The position numbers and the translations under genes were made by a program. From Cardiocondyla obscurior (taxonomy: Eukaryota > Arthropoda > Insecta > Hymenoptera > Formicidae): a DNA stretch of 64,000 nucleotides. Location of the stretch: NCBI RefSeq assembly GCF_019399895.1, contig NC_091867.1, positions 6,089,501-6,153,500 of the forward strand, given 5' to 3'. Below the pieces are notes generated by a model, which was not told the DNA's origin, ran no database searches, and saw nothing but the letters and a program-made list of their open reading frames with translations. Below, piece by piece: positions 37,301 to 51,159 of the stretch (its first letter is position 1; every line of letters begins with the position of its first letter).

Positions 37301-40300
37301 TGCGGCATCAGGGCCACGTTCGTCGCTGTGCGCGTAAGACATTTACATGAGGCGAAGGGGAGAAGGGCCGAGAACCCCCGTGGATTTTCCTCCAAGAAAG
37401 CGCGGCGAGGGGAGACGGACGAAACGAGGGGTCCTGCGTTTTGTTTATTTTTCGGCGAGAGGAGAAAATCCTTGGAGATAAAAAACAACCTGCACACGCG
37501 ATCTGCCGAAACCTCCGCCGAATTCTTCGGCGACACGTGTTATCTTTCTCACAAAGACGGGGCGGGAAAGTTCGAGCTTCGACAAGCTGGATTTTGTCAA
37601 TTCCCGGATAATGCGCCGTCTCACTTTTCTCGCGCAGGAAACACGGATTTCTTCGAAAGTGTCAAACTCGTATTCTCAAGCGATCCTTATTTCTGAACAA
37701 TGTCAATCTTCTTTAGTAACTATTTCGATTTTATTATTATATATTTCGATTTCGTATATTATACGTTTTTCTGCGTATTTATAGTTACTTTACATTTTTA
37801 TTTTTAACGTCAGTTACCAGATAATCCTTCCGAATTGAAATCCACAGGCAATTACAATATCATTCGCAGTCGTTAGTATCGCCAATTGGATTGCAGTATA
37901 ATGAGATAGACTTTCGCAAAGGCCTCGCTTGCCCCGAGGGCTCTCAAAGACGTAGGGTGGAACGACTACACCCCAGTTCTCCGCCGATGCCCTTAGAAAG
38001 ATTCTTCTCTCTTGAGAATTATCACGAGTAGGGAAAAAAAAAAAAATCTGTAGGTTATTTGTCGAAGCTCTGTTAGACCGACCTATTTTCTCGAAACGCG
38101 GGACGCTCTCTGCGATTCTTTGATCTCGCGTCGTTATGCTGCGCAAAGCTGAAAGCTGGAAATAATTAAAAACGCTGCGTTTTTATATCGCGAGTCGCAC
38201 GAGAGAATAATATATTACACATTCCCGTGATTATACATTTTTATGTTCGATGCATCGTTATTCGTGTAATTTAAAATTTACAGATTAAATGGATTAAAGT
38301 TAATAATTTTTTTTATTTACAAATGCTCAAAAATAAAAGAAACTGCGCAGAGCTCTCGCGATTATTCGAATTCGAATTTTAAGAACCCATTAAGAGCCAC
38401 AATGTTTGCTTCTCTTGATTATCTACGTTTCGTTGTTCCGCGTTGGCAATATCCATCAATTTCTCGCCGTTATCCTCGCGGGGAATCTTTTAATCCTCGT
38501 ACCGCGAGACCACTGTAACCTCCGAAGCGAGCTCTGAGTGACAGGATCTTAACGAGCATCTGCTCTCCGAAGATGAGTCGCCCGTCTTTCCCAGTCTACC
38601 GCGGAAAACACTCGAAAGATCTGGCCCTCCTCGGGTTGAACACGAGAACGCGTTTCGCCCTCTCGAACACCATTCGCTCATCCCTTTGGTGCATTCGCTT
38701 CGCCACCAACGCCACAATCCTACCGGGAGAAAATATTTTTCTAACGTCTATTCCACGGATCATCGGCCCTTACCGAGGGTGACTCGGCAAGTACGGGGAC
38801 GCAAACCTGCGCGCTCTCTCTCTTTCTCTCTTTCTCGCAGCCACAAACAGTTTTTGACAAATGGGGCCCTAAAGCAATAACCGTCCTTCTGTCGCTCAGG
38901 ATCGTAAAAAAAAAGAAAAGGAAAACCTTCATAAAACGTCTTTATTTTGTGGGAACCGTGGCGAGTGATTTTCTCCTTCGCGTCTTGTTCGAGGTCCGAA
39001 ACACGCCGTAGTGCAAACAACGCGCGCGATCCTCTCAAAAATCACGTTCCTTCCTATCCAGACATTGTATCTCGTCGCTCGCTTTAATAACAACCCGCGA
39101 AAAGAGTGCGATTCGGGCCACTCTCGAGATGTGGTTCGATATCAAAATTTTCTTTCTCCCCTTCGTCGACACGATGCCGGGCAATTCTTCGGACGGACTT
39201 ATCGGTTACATTAAGAGTAAAACTCGTCGAGCGGCTCTCTCGTGCACTACTAAGGTTTTGCATTTCGAGGGCCCTGTCGTGTTCCGTGTCGTTCTCCTGA
39301 CAGCGGACGGAATTCGAAACGTGTCCCTTCGTTCTTATCGAGCCATCGGCGCCAGGAAGAGGAACACGCCGGTAGGTAACTTTAAAATTTCGAAGCCTGT
39401 GGCCTAGAGATGCCATCACATTTGAGGCCCACTCCGGGGCTTCTTTCGGGTCCCACAGCGGGGGACGCAGCTTGCTTTTTGCGTCTCTTGTCGTTTCCTC
39501 TCTCGTTTCGTCTTTTTAAGGTTCTCGCGTAGGAGTTGTCCCTTGGCAGACTGCGGTGATAAATCGCGCCTGACAATCGCTCGGTGCTGCCAGCGGAGAA
39601 TCCTTTGGGAAGATTGATTCCTCCGGAGACGCTGCGAAGGGAGACGCTCACGAAACACATGTATCTTTAGATCAGCCTTTTTTTGCTGTCGAAAGCGCTC
39701 CGCTCTAACGCGAATTGCGGAAAAAGAAAATTAAGTATTCCGGCGAAGTGACTTCTAATTAATTAAATACTTGTGCTCTTTTAACTCCCGCGATTTTGAA
39801 ATGTTTAATTAGTACTATTTAAAGAATTAAATTTGTCTTTATATTTAATATAAATATAATATTATTTTAATATTTAAAGAATTAAATATTAATTTAAGCT
39901 ATAATACGATTATTTTAGGTGTAACTTCGTTTATATTGAATTCATAAAAAGTGAAATCGCTTACGAACGTGTTATAAATCACCGGTCGCACAATCGATCA
40001 CCCACAACAATGGCGCGTCAAAAGGTTAAAGGATTAAACGCAGGTAAAATTGTACGAGTAAAAAGGGTTTGAAAGGCTCTTGGGAAACCCTCGCCATAGG
40101 TACGTAATCAGGAAATGAACCAAAATAATTGTGCGACGTGATGTGGTCGACAGCTCGAAGGATTAAGTCCGAAGAGAGCCGTCTGGACCGGATCTGAAAG
40201 GATCGCGCAGATCGTTCTTTCCTTCGACATCCTCGCGGGCCTTAACGAGCTTCCCCGATCCGTACGAACGTGTTGCGGGAGAATGAGAGAAAGGCAGAAA

Positions 40301-42289
40301 GAGAGAGCGAGAGAAAGAGGAACGCTCGATCCTACTGTCGCGATAAATCCAGCCGTCGCGTAATCCTCTTCATGTCCGAGTCCTGATTGCCAGCCAGTAC
40401 TGCCATATGTCGTGGCGCCGACGACATCTCAATCAACCCACCCATCTGTCAACCCCTGTTTAGTCGGGCTCGACGATCTCGCGGCTGGTGTCCGATATAA
40501 CGACGCTGCAGTCTCGGGCGATCGCCGGGAGGGTGGTGGCGAACAATATTATTTTAGCTCCCGACGCGGCGGAATCACGTCCCGGCGACGTTTACTTTGG
40601 TTCCTGTTTCGCCACCGTTCTTCTCTCCCCCTCGACAAATAAACCTTTAAGCCGCGATCGTTATGCGTGATGCATCGCTTGCGGGACTCGTTCGAGGTTC
40701 GCCTCGACGCGCTTTGTTCGGCCGTCACTTCTAAATGTTACCGCAGAAAAAATGAACTCTCGATCGTAATGGTTGACGCGCGATTTAATGACAAATAACG
40801 TTTATCGAACGAAAACGTATCCCCGGATTTCCGCTGCATTTTGTACGTTACGTAGAAACCGCTCAAGGGAATATCGTCAACGACGGTGACATTTTTCTGA
40901 TAGACGTCGAAAGTAATATCGTAAACAATAAAAATGCAAATGAATGTGGATGAAATGTCCACGCCCGGTTTCCCTCGCGTCGTAAATCCGTCGATACGTC
41001 GCAGCCGACGAGTCAGATTTTAGAGTAAGGTAACACGGCTGCCCGGCTTTTCGTTAATCCTTCCGGAGGTCGTAAAATAGCGTTGGAAACCTACGGAACG
41101 GTCCCAAAAATGATGGCCTGACTCCGAAGCACCCCTCAGTTTTCTTTTTTTCTCTACGACTCGGTCGTTTTCGGAATTTGAGTTTTACTCCTCTTCAACT
41201 AACGTTCCGGCGTGAATTATAACCAGTGTCGCACAAAGTTACGTCTTCTTAGATTTAACCTACGGCTCGAAACGCTCGGGGAGTAAGAGAAAGCAGATGG
41301 AGGCGACAGCGGGAAGCTAAAGACGGAGGAGAACTCGGCGGTAACCGGGGAAGGCAGGGAGGGCCGCAGGAGAGAGTGTACAAACGACGCTCAGGACTTG
41401 TCCAGAACTTATGGGTTATTCAGAAGACCCCTGTCGGCACAGAGGGGGGGAGGTCGTTCGATATATGCTAACCAGCCAACCTCTTGCATTATATATAGGC
41501 GCTCGGCTCGCACGTGGATGAAGGAGTCGCGATATGTGGCCGCGGGACGCGTACGTCTTGAAATCTTCGTGTTTCCTTCGAAGGACGCTGGGAATCACTT
41601 TATCACGTATTAATACCGGGACAGAGAAACGCGGACGCGTGCACGATACGCAGACGCTGATTTTAATGAAATACGCAATGACACGCGTTACCTCGATTGG
41701 GAAAAATTTGATCGACTTCTGCTGCAGGGCTCAGTATTGAATATCGATATTCGCGGGGACGTTTATTCGCGGATGAAGGATCCGTAATCAGGAGAAAGGG
41801 CGTGGCGGCATCTGAGTCACCCCGCGCCCACGTCGTTCACTCGCGAAAAATATCCCGCGTATTTGCTGCGCGCAGCCCCGTGTGCGTGAAATTGCATACG
41901 CGAGTGCGTTATTAGATCTCCCGAGGCGGCGAGTCGAGATATCGGGCGGTATGTGCCAGCTGGCGCTGATCTGGTCGTTAACCTCGTGCGCGGATCATTT
42001 TCGGAGCACGTTAACACCGGACTTTCTTCCAGAAAACTTTGGCCTTTACGCCGGAGAGGGACGAGAGCAGGGAAGGGAATTTGTCGTAAATCACGGCTTG
42101 CCTCTGCGCTTGCTGCGCCAAACGCCCGCAGCGACTTCGGATTCGAAATATCGGGATTTATCGTACCTCCTGTCGCGACGCGCGTGATGAATGCAGCTAC
42201 AAACCACCCCCGGCGAAATAGAATAAATATTGATACCTAAAACAGTTTCTGCATACGCAAAATGCAATACTCTGATCGACTACGAGATT

Positions 42290-42321
<32 letters not shown>

Positions 42322-45300
42322 GCTCGTGTTATTTCGTTACGATTCCGTCCTAATTGTTTCAGTTTAATTTTATCTCTCGTTGTAAAACGCCTATTTTATG
42401 TCACCGTGAATGAGTTTCCGCCGTAATCTCGTTACACGGAAAAGCAGATCCACGCGAGATCCCGACATTCTCCGTGGCGACATGACGCTCGCGCTATTGA
42501 TGCTCGGGAACGCGACGGAACGCGAATCGAGCCCGAAAATCGCACGCATTGTGAATAGGCGTCGCGCAAATCCAATATTTCCTGCTCTTCTAACCTACGC
42601 CTGTATCTGCCTCTCTCTTTTTCGCTCTTCTCTCTTTTTTCCTCGTCCCGTCTGGCCTCTTCGCTTTTAAGAGCCTCGCCACGGGAGGATCTCGTTATAC
42701 TCGTACCGGATTTCATATTCGGAAGGTGTTGGGTTTCTCAACCGGAGCCTCTTGGTCCTCGCCGATGGTGGACCCCGCAGGCGGCGATTTTGCACGGACC
42801 CCGAGCGCACACTTTGGGCCCTTCTATTTAACCATTCCCGGAGTTGCACCCGTCAACTTCATTCAATACCGTATTTTGACAGCGGGGGACACGTCGCGCC
42901 GCATAATTTCGCGGTTGATTTCGCGCCTTCGCGCCGCTCATTCCACTTCTCCGAGATTTATTTTTATTTTTGGCTCTACTTTTATTTACAAAATTGTCGT
43001 CACGAGTATGTAAAAAATTTTTTACGGATTATAAACATTTAAAAATTAATGATTTTAATTAATTAGTTATTGATTTTTACTTTCTAGCAAAGCTCTGTCG
43101 CTCAGGCGCCATGATTTCGAAGCGTTATTTTTTTCTTTGATCTCTCTAGATTCCGTAGAACAGATTGCACGGTTATTTCCTTAAATAATACCTCGCTATC
43201 TTGAACGTCTTATTCTTGCCTATACGGGATCCGCTCCATTATTCGGCGACCTGTGCTCGTCAACGCGGTTCAATGCTGTATTTTGACAGTGCAGAATACC
43301 GTGGCGTGTGAAATTTCTCCGGCTGTACTCGTACCTGGTAGCCGTATTTTTCTTTTATACGCCTATTCGGCCTTTTCAAGGGGAGTAAAAAGTACTTCTT
43401 TAGAATTATTGCGTCTCCAGACAGCAGTCGAACGGGAGCCAGCGACTACGCCGTAGCGGGCGCGATGGTTTACTTCGAATAGTTTGAAATATTCAGAATA
43501 CCGTGCTCCCGCGAGTTTCAGAATAGCCCTTTCTTTATTTTACATTTATCCGTTACGTTTCCTCCTCACTGCATTTATTTTAATCTTTAACGTTGTGAGC
43601 TCTTTTCCGCGCGATTGCATTCAAGAAAGTGTCTAGAATCTTATTTCACCTAACATTTTCGAGTCCTTTTACTTTTATTAATTCAGTTCACAATGTTTTA
43701 CTAAAGAAACCGTCATATAACCTAGCTTTAAAATATTCTTTATATCGCTGGAAACAAGATAAGTTTAAATTTTAATATTTTACAAATTTAAAGATTTTAT
43801 TTCGAGGTAATAAATTATATCAGCGATTTCTCTTTTAACGACCCGTTATTTTTTATTTTTTTTTTATCTGTCCGAAAAACTACTCATATATTAAGATATA
43901 CAGATCTAGCCGCGTCTGAAACACACGAATGAAATCGTAGATCTCTATCTTGCGCGCGAGCAGACTAAGTTCGGTGGTCCAGGAATTTCTTCTGGTTCTT
44001 ATCTACCATCGGGGCTCGCAGAAGTGACAATAATTTCGTATTCGATTCAGCAGATACGGTAGGTAGTCGGCGGACAGGCTCCGGTAGGTGCAATTTATGT
44101 GAAAAAAAAAGGTGCCTATAGTTCCGCGACAATTGTGCCTGGCAGCAGTTGCAAGGGTCGACGCCTTTACTGAAAGGGCTTTTTTCCTCTTTGAACCTCC
44201 CTTTATCCTACCTTCCCGGCTCGCACGTCCCTTTCGTCGCTTCCTAGCTCTCGCTGCTAGCGCGGTAGGCGCAGCAGACATCAAAGGGTCTTTCGTACAC
44301 GACGACCTGCTTCCACCCGCTTACAAAGTTCCCGCATAATCGCGCGGGAAGAGTGCCAAAGAGGCTGGCTGCCGCCCTTCTTGACTAGATAAGAGACGGA
44401 GGCGAAACCGCGGTAACGAGGTCGTAGTCGGAAGCGTCGACGACGACGAAAAGGGGCGAGGTTATCTTTGATGCCGGAAGGATTACACTTTACTTTCCGA
44501 CGAGGAGTAGAGTGGACCGGAGCGGATTAAAGACCGTGAAAGACTCCCTACGGATAGACGTACGCTCGCGAATTGGATTACCCGGCGAAACGTACCGAGG
44601 CGCAATTAATTGTTATCCGGGAAGGATCTTTATCCATGTGAAACCGAGTCGTGGGTTATTCGTGAGACGGCGGGACCTGCGAAAGGGAATAGCCAACGAA
44701 TACCAGACGCCTCACACCGCGCTCGCCAATATTGGCTATTCAAAGACGTTAAGCGCACCTGCCCGCCGCTAGCTTCTTTCACGTCACTTTTGATATTCCA
44801 GTAAAATCGATTTTCGGGAGCAGGTAGCTCTCGCAGGATTTTCGGGGAATAACTATATTCGCAGGGGTACTCGCGAAGTCGCCCTCTGACCTTTTTCACG
44901 ATGGTCGCCATAGCGGGGAACCGCGCGAAACGCCGAGAAGAGTCCGGTCGCAAAAACGGCCGGTACGAGGTCGTATACGCGATATCTGATGCAGAAAACC
45001 GGTAAAGGCCGCGAGACCGCAGAGAGAACGAGGCTGGGAGACGCCGAAGCCGGGCGAGGCAAGCCCGCGGGGGCAGCGCGGCACATTGTCTTCGGGTGAC
45101 TTAAAAATCCAACTCGTGCCTCGTTAAGCACGCTATCAGATACAACCGCAAAGGATAGGCCCCCTCGACGTGTGCCCGTGTCCCGGTCCCTTCCACGGCG
45201 GATTCTCCTGCGCTCCCTCAATGTTCTACCTTCGCTAGCTCGCCCACGTAACCTTGCAGCAACTCCCGCCGACCAGCCGAGTCGTCCGGTAGCATAATTT

Positions 45301-48300
45301 GCTCTAAACGCGAGTTCGATGGGCGAAAATTCAGCGACGCAAATGCGCATCGCACGATAATTCGTTGCTAAGTGCACGAAGTACGTTTTGTAACTTTGTG
45401 AGGGTTAATTATTTAATTATTTATTTAGCTAAAAGTAAACCTAGCAAACGAACTTTTTAGCGTTTAATTTAATTAAATTAATTAAAGCGTTAGTTTAATA
45501 TTTTAATTACTTTTAAAATAGTAATTTTTGCGGGACTTAATTTGAAATGATTATCGAGTTTCCATGTGAGTGTTACACGCTGCGAATTTGCGAGACAAAC
45601 GCACGCTAGGTTAATATATTATAACATGCGGAGTGGATTGGAATGAGTCATCTACTTACCCGTAATCAGATAATTTCTTCCACGGGGGGAGAAACCTGTG
45701 AACAAATAAATAAATTCGTATTAGTGTAACTAGTCACGCCATCATTTACATGCTAAAAGATTAAATATGTTATATCGATTTATAAAAAAAAAATATAGGT
45801 AATTTAATTGATATAAAATAAAAATTAATTAATATAAATATAAAAGAGAGTAATTTTTTTTCCTATCAAATAAAAATTAAATTTATATATTTCAGGTTTG
45901 GAGGGAGAATTATTCTACGTCAGAGAGGGCGTCATAAATGAATACGCCATGAAGTTCATCGTTCCTGTACAAGCGCACATTCACAAGCTCCACTTTACGT
46001 GGGAAAATCTCGTCGGTAGACCGGTAAGTTCGTGCAATAAAATAATATGCACATTATTATTTTAGCGTTGGCGTATAATTACCTAGACCTCTCTTAAAAA
46101 GCCGTTAGCAGCGAGCAATGAAAATTTAAATAAAGAGAATAGCCGATTGTCGAGCGAGCGTACCTCGGAGGTCCAACTTCAATTTGCATTAATTGCGCTT
46201 TGCGAAACGGCCGTTTGACTTCGAAACAAGTTAATCGCGAAATATTTCGGACAAAGGGCGCCTTTTATCGGAACGTCTGCGGTTAAAGTATTACACAGGA
46301 GCGAAGGGACTTGAAGGGACAAAATTTACGACAGTCGAAGCGCTAGTCGAAGACGGGACTCGTCCATGCGAGATATTTACGCGCGCAATGTTCTCAAGTC
46401 TCTCATTTACGTTCTTCTGGCTTTTCCTTCGCCGGGATTAAAGTCGCCCGCGGCTGAGAGATGTTGAAATTGCTCGTTAACGTAGAAATCCGCGTCGCAA
46501 GACACTTCACAGACAACGATGGATCCCAACCGACGAGCCTTCTCGGCGTTTTTCAGGGTTCAGCGATCACACCGTCCGGTCATTCGTGCCTAAGGCCGAT
46601 CTCTATTCGCGGTTCTCTCGTGTCCTTACGGCCGCACTTATCGGGATTATCGAGGCATATCGCGACCCTCGGTTTCCTCGAGCACTGGCACTTCATACTG
46701 GCGCAGTCTTCTCGATTCAAGAACAAATAAAACGCGCGGCGTGTGATATTTTAATCGGCAAGAAGGACGGAAAATGATAGTCTATCCGTTTCATAAAAAT
46801 TAATTATCTCGAGTACTCTTTTAATCGAAACTCGTATTTCCCTCGTGCCGAGACGCCAATCTTTTTTTTTTTTTTTTGTTTTCGCCGCCGTTCGTTCGTT
46901 ACTTTTACCAGGAATCCGTCGATCGACTTCCCTAGCTTGTCGCCCTGAATAAATAATTGGCGAACGTCCCGTCGCGCGAATTAATTTTCTGTTACTCGTA
47001 ATGCAACGACGCTGCGTGATAGCCGCGCGACGATGAGAATCGGCCCTGCCGCGTACTCACGCGTAACGTAGAATCGAAGCCGGGACCGTATCTCATTTTC
47101 TCACCCGTGAGTCATTGGCGAGTCCTCGCAGGCCACTTCTGCCCGCCGACATGCGTGGTACATTGACAAAGTGGCGGCGAAAAGTGGGCAGAATGCGGCG
47201 GGGTGTCCGATTGACTCGTTGACGATGCGCGGCGGAAAAAAGAAGGGAAAAAAAAAAAAAAAAAAAAAAGGAGATGCTGGATCCAGAAGCGGGACAAAGT
47301 GGTCCATCCACTTCTTCCAGTTGTCTCGCCGGATAACAGACAGTCCGGCAAGGAGGCAAAAGACCGAAGGAAGAGATGAGGAAGACTGACGAGCGACGCG
47401 AAGACATCCGTCACCCCGCGCGGCAAAACCGGGCAGCCTGAATGGTGCTTGAAGCCGGCGTCTGTCCGTCAAACCCGCTGAAATTGCGGCTTCGATAAAG
47501 CGGTTCCCGGCGCCGTGTACGTCGAATTATTAACGGAATCCCAGGCGAGCGCCGCGCCGCGCGCCAGGCAACGCATTCAATTTCGATCGGACGCTCGGGT
47601 ATTTGTATAGGCACGGATAGCAATTTTCTTTTCCCGCGTGCGCGCATCACGCAACGTCGTTCGCATCGAAGCGAACGGAGGCATATGGTGGATCTGAAAA
47701 TTAACGAGAGGGCTGCGGAAGCCGCATTGTGCGAGCCGCGGTATATGAAAACTTTTTCCGGAGCCGCACGGAAATTGACGCTCTCCGCGAAGGCACAAAG
47801 GTAACCTAACCGCGCGAGGACACTTTTCAAGAGTATCCCATCTATCATAATGTCTCGCTGTCATGTCAACTGTCACAGGAAATTATACGGCATTTACCGT
47901 GGAGAAGATGATGCAGGTGATGAAGTGCGTTTTATATTTTAACTGCATTATTAATAGTTTTAATTACATACGATTTCTATTCTTTTAATTAAAAATAAAA
48001 TAAAATATAGAATCTGTCGCGAAGGGTATTACAAAAAAAAATCTTATCTACCGGCCATCTAAATTCTCAACTGGAAATCCGCTAAACTATTTAGAAAAAA
48101 TCACGGGGCTGGCCACGTTGCGCGGTTTTCGTGGCCGTAAAAAAACCACAGTGAAACGTTAGCAGTAGCGACAGGCCAGTAAGTTGACGAGGTGTTCTCT
48201 CTTCGCGGTCGGCTAAGAACCGATCATCACTACGAGCTAGTAATCAGCTGCGAGCTTGCCTAGCCTCGCATCCTTCTGCTGGCCCTTTCCGTTCGTTCTC

Positions 48301-50978
48301 CAGCAATCGTTCTCGTTCTTTACCCTTGTTTTCGCGAGTCCTCCGGACTCGCTTCAACTCTCGCTGAGCACAAATTGTCTTCCGAGAATGGCGCACTTGA
48401 GATTATAGTTCAACGCTCTTGAGATTATGACAAGAGCCGGCCGAACCTTCAACGCCCTTCGACATTGTTCCGACTGCTTTACCTGCCCTTTCGCGAGTTA
48501 CAGTTTAGATCCGCAGTCATCGAATACTTGTATGCAAACGCCGTTTTTTTTTAAGCCCTTCGCCGGCACCGCATTTCGATCGTCCGAGCGTGTCAATTTT
48601 ATATAAAGTTCTCGCGTCTTAATATATATTTTTTTTGTAACAATTTTTGACAAAGATTTTTAAGATTTGTTCGATATTGGTAAAATAATATGTTTTCTCG
48701 ATATTTGCAGTTGCCATACACGATGTCTGTGGATATCAGTAATCCCTCGGTACTGAGCAGTTCTCTGAACGTCTCGCAGATCGGCGAGGTACCCGTCGGC
48801 GGCTCGCAAACGTGGGCTTTGTCGCTACACTGCGGACCGTACAACGTCGAGGTCGATCTTAGCCTACGAATAAACGTCTCGCTACCGAGGAAGAACACTA
48901 CCAGCTTAGAATTCAAGCGAAAAAAAATCTGCATGAAGAAGGAAAGCTACACTCAGCCGGAGGAGGTCCTGGTCGCCGCCTCCGATTCCACTTCTGGCGG
49001 CCAGGTTTTCTACGTGGCGATAGGCTGCGCGTGTGCGTTTATGGCAGCTATTTTCGTTCTGATTATGGCGTACTACGTTCGCGACAAGAAGACCAGGAGA
49101 CATCGAGATCCTCTTCAGTAAGTGAAACGTACCGTTAAAGAAATTGAATAAACTTTCCGACGTGTCTAAATAAATTTGCAAAATGCAGAGAATCTAGAGG
49201 GCTCAGTTCGGCGTGCAGCATGGAAAGAGGCACCGGGGTGGGCCCGGCGCAAACCTTCTTATCACCGGAAACACCTCCGCCTACCTCTGCCGCGTCGGGA
49301 TCATCTTACAGAAGACTGGACGATCGCCCTAACAGGGAACTTCACGAAAGAATTCAGGAAATTACTGTACAAAGGTGAACGTCGCATTAAAATGATACTT
49401 TATACGTTGAATTAAAATAGAATAGAATAATTAATCATTTTTGTGTTGCAGATGCAGAGTGCGTCTTCTCAGTATCGAGCTAGAGGGAACGTTCGGACGC
49501 GTGTACAGGGGCAGTTACCACGAAGAAGGCGCTTTAACCCCGAAAGACGTGCTAGTGAAAACCGCCGCTGAGCACGCGTCTCAATCGCAAGTAAGTTCGT
49601 TTGAAATGATAACGTTCAAACGTTTTAAAAAATTATCGAACAACGCAAAAATAAAATTTTGTTCTTTTTTTTTTTTTTTTTTTTTTTTTTGAAAAGGTGG
49701 CTCTTTTATTACGAGAAGGCTTAGCTCTGTACGGACTTAGTCACCCGGCACTATTACCAGTTCTCGGCGTTTCTATTGAAGACAGAAGCGCACCGTTCCT
49801 ATTATACCCGCACACAGGCTACAAAAATATGAAAAGATTTTTATTGAGATGCAAGTTTAGCAACGAAGGGCCTCCGAGGGCTCTCACCACGCAGGAAGTC
49901 GTCGAAATGGCGCTGCAAGCTGCCAGAGGTGTACAATACCTTCATAGAAAAAGGCTCGTTCACAGAGACTTAGCCGCCAGAAATTGCGTGTAAGTAAAAA
50001 CTGCAAGATGCAAAAATCTTTTGCAGTATGAATATATTCGCTAGATATATTTTATTATATTTTATTCCCAAGTAATTTAATTTATGCGGTCAATAAACCC
50101 TCGAGCGAGCCCTTAAAGTTTATATCGCTGGATATACATATATCGCTTTTAATACGGCCGTCCTCAATTTTTATACGGCCGTACAATAAAGTCGTTACGT
50201 CTCGTTACCGAATTAATTGCGCGTAGACTTAATAACCGGTACGTTACCGTTAGAGTTTAATTGACTGGCATCTGCTGGACCTTCATTTGAGAAAAGTATT
50301 TATAACGACGCGGCAATGAAACCTGCTCTTTTCCGATCATCGCTCTACATTTCGATCTTTGCTTTCTAGGGTGGACGATGACTTAAGAGTTCAGATCACG
50401 GACAACGCTCTGGCCAGAGATTTGTTTCCGCAAGACTATCACTGCCTCGGCGATAACGAAAATCGCCCCATTAAATGGCTAGCGATAGAGAGCTTACTTA
50501 ACAAGACCTTTACCACAGCTTCTGACGTGGTAAGTATCCGTTACAAATTTTAGATGCTTGTCAAAATATTTTTTTTTTTTTTTTTTTATATTACATGTAT
50601 AATAATAATTCTTCTATTTTTTAATAAACTAAAATTAAAATTTTTGTCTAACTTGCAGTCTACATTCACGATTTATGCGTGCTACGTAAAATAATCTAAG
50701 CTATATTTTATCATGTTATATAATTTCAGTGGGCATTTGGCGTTTTATTATGGGAGTTGACGACGCTGGCGCAGCAACCTTACGGGGAAGTGGATCCATT
50801 CGAGATGGCATCCTATCTCCGGGAAGGATATAGACTGGCACAGCCGATAAACTGCCCGGACGAGCTGTTTGCAGTGATGGCGTACTGCTGGGCGATGTCG
50901 GCGGAGGAAAGGCCGACATTTAGTCAATTGATCATTTGCCTACAAGACTTTCATACTCAATTAACGCGATATGTTTAA
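31331..50978 (+). CDS. drl: Derailed/Ryk receptor tyrosine pseudokinase
   Basis: Single-pass Wnt receptor of the Ryk family (fly Derailed, Doughnut, Derailed-2), which binds Wnt5-type ligands and steers axons and muscle attachment. Eight exons join in frame: 31331-31433, 45896-46023, 48711-49117, 49189-49374, 49452-49590, 49697-49989, 50370-50529, 50730-50978, giving 554 residues. Signal peptide is residues 1-19; WIF domain about 20-155 with several N-x-S/T sites; transmembrane segment about 176-200. The intracellular part has the juxtamembrane NRELHERIQEITVQRCRV block and a kinase-like domain: glycine loop EGTFGRVYRG (286-295), VLVK Lys311, VHRDLAARN (Asp412). DNA replaces DFG at 430-432, the family hallmark of weak or absent kinase activity. 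It ends in a Tyr-Val C terminus, as in Ryk. Intron 1 is 14.5 kb. Which of the fly paralogues it matches best was not resolved, so the symbol is provisional at paralogue level. Confidence 0.95.
31434..45895 (+). other. Intron 1 of derailed/Ryk (14.5 kb)
   Basis: Flanked by donor GTAAGATG and acceptor ATATTTCAG. It is largely CpG-rich, with AT-rich islands at about 31640-31780, 32100-32400, 37700-37810, 38230-38350, 39770-39960, 43500-43900 and 45380-45560. Long ORFs on both strands (for example 44853-45377 minus) look like chance readings of CpG-rich DNA. The size and position suggest enhancers, which cannot be located from sequence alone. A 24-base poly-A run lies near 42290-42315. Confidence 0.7.
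45660..45695 (-). other. Candidate antisense microexon in derailed/Ryk intron 1
   Basis: On the minus strand TTTGTTCACAG precedes 45695 and a strong donor (CGG then GTAAGTAG) follows 45660, enclosing 36 nt. It lies only 200 bases before exon 2 of the receptor on the opposite strand. It could be an exon of a long antisense transcript that continues to the minus-strand exons near 28 kb, but a pair of good splice signals can also arise by chance. Confidence 0.25.
46024..48710 (+). other. Intron 2 of derailed/Ryk (2.7 kb)
   Basis: Donor GTAAGTTC and acceptor ATTTGCAG. It contains CpG-rich stretches and a poly-A run at about 47249-47269. No conserved coding sequence was recognised on either strand; the open frames at 47101-47848 on the minus strand have no family features. 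Confidence 0.65.
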
Positions 50979-51098
50979 TTGGGCGTGCTCGCTGGCTGTA
51001 AAACACGACTGGGCTTCGCTGCCAAGCAATTTTCATTGCATTTATAAAACATATCTAAATTTTATTTTCGCGAAATTGTGACTTTAACGTAAAGTGTA

Positions 51099-51106
<8 letters not shown>

Positions 51107-51157
<51 letters not shown>
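51107..51157. repeat. (TA)n microsatellite in the receptor 3' UTR
   Basis: About 51 bases of TA repeat, 130 bases after the derailed/Ryk stop codon and upstream of the likely poly(A) signal, so it would be transcribed in the 3' UTR. Confidence 0.92.

Positions 51158-51159
<2 letters not shown>

Noticed and set aside
44853..45377. 174-codon minus-strand ORF in derailed/Ryk intron 1
   Set aside because: Arg/Ala/Ser-rich with no domain or signal peptide, in CpG-rich DNA where stop codons are rare; overlaps other equally long frames.
47101..47848. Several minus-strand ORFs of 100-145 codons in intron 2 of the receptor gene
   Set aside because: Overlapping frames, homopolymer Phe runs from a poly-A tract and no recognisable features.
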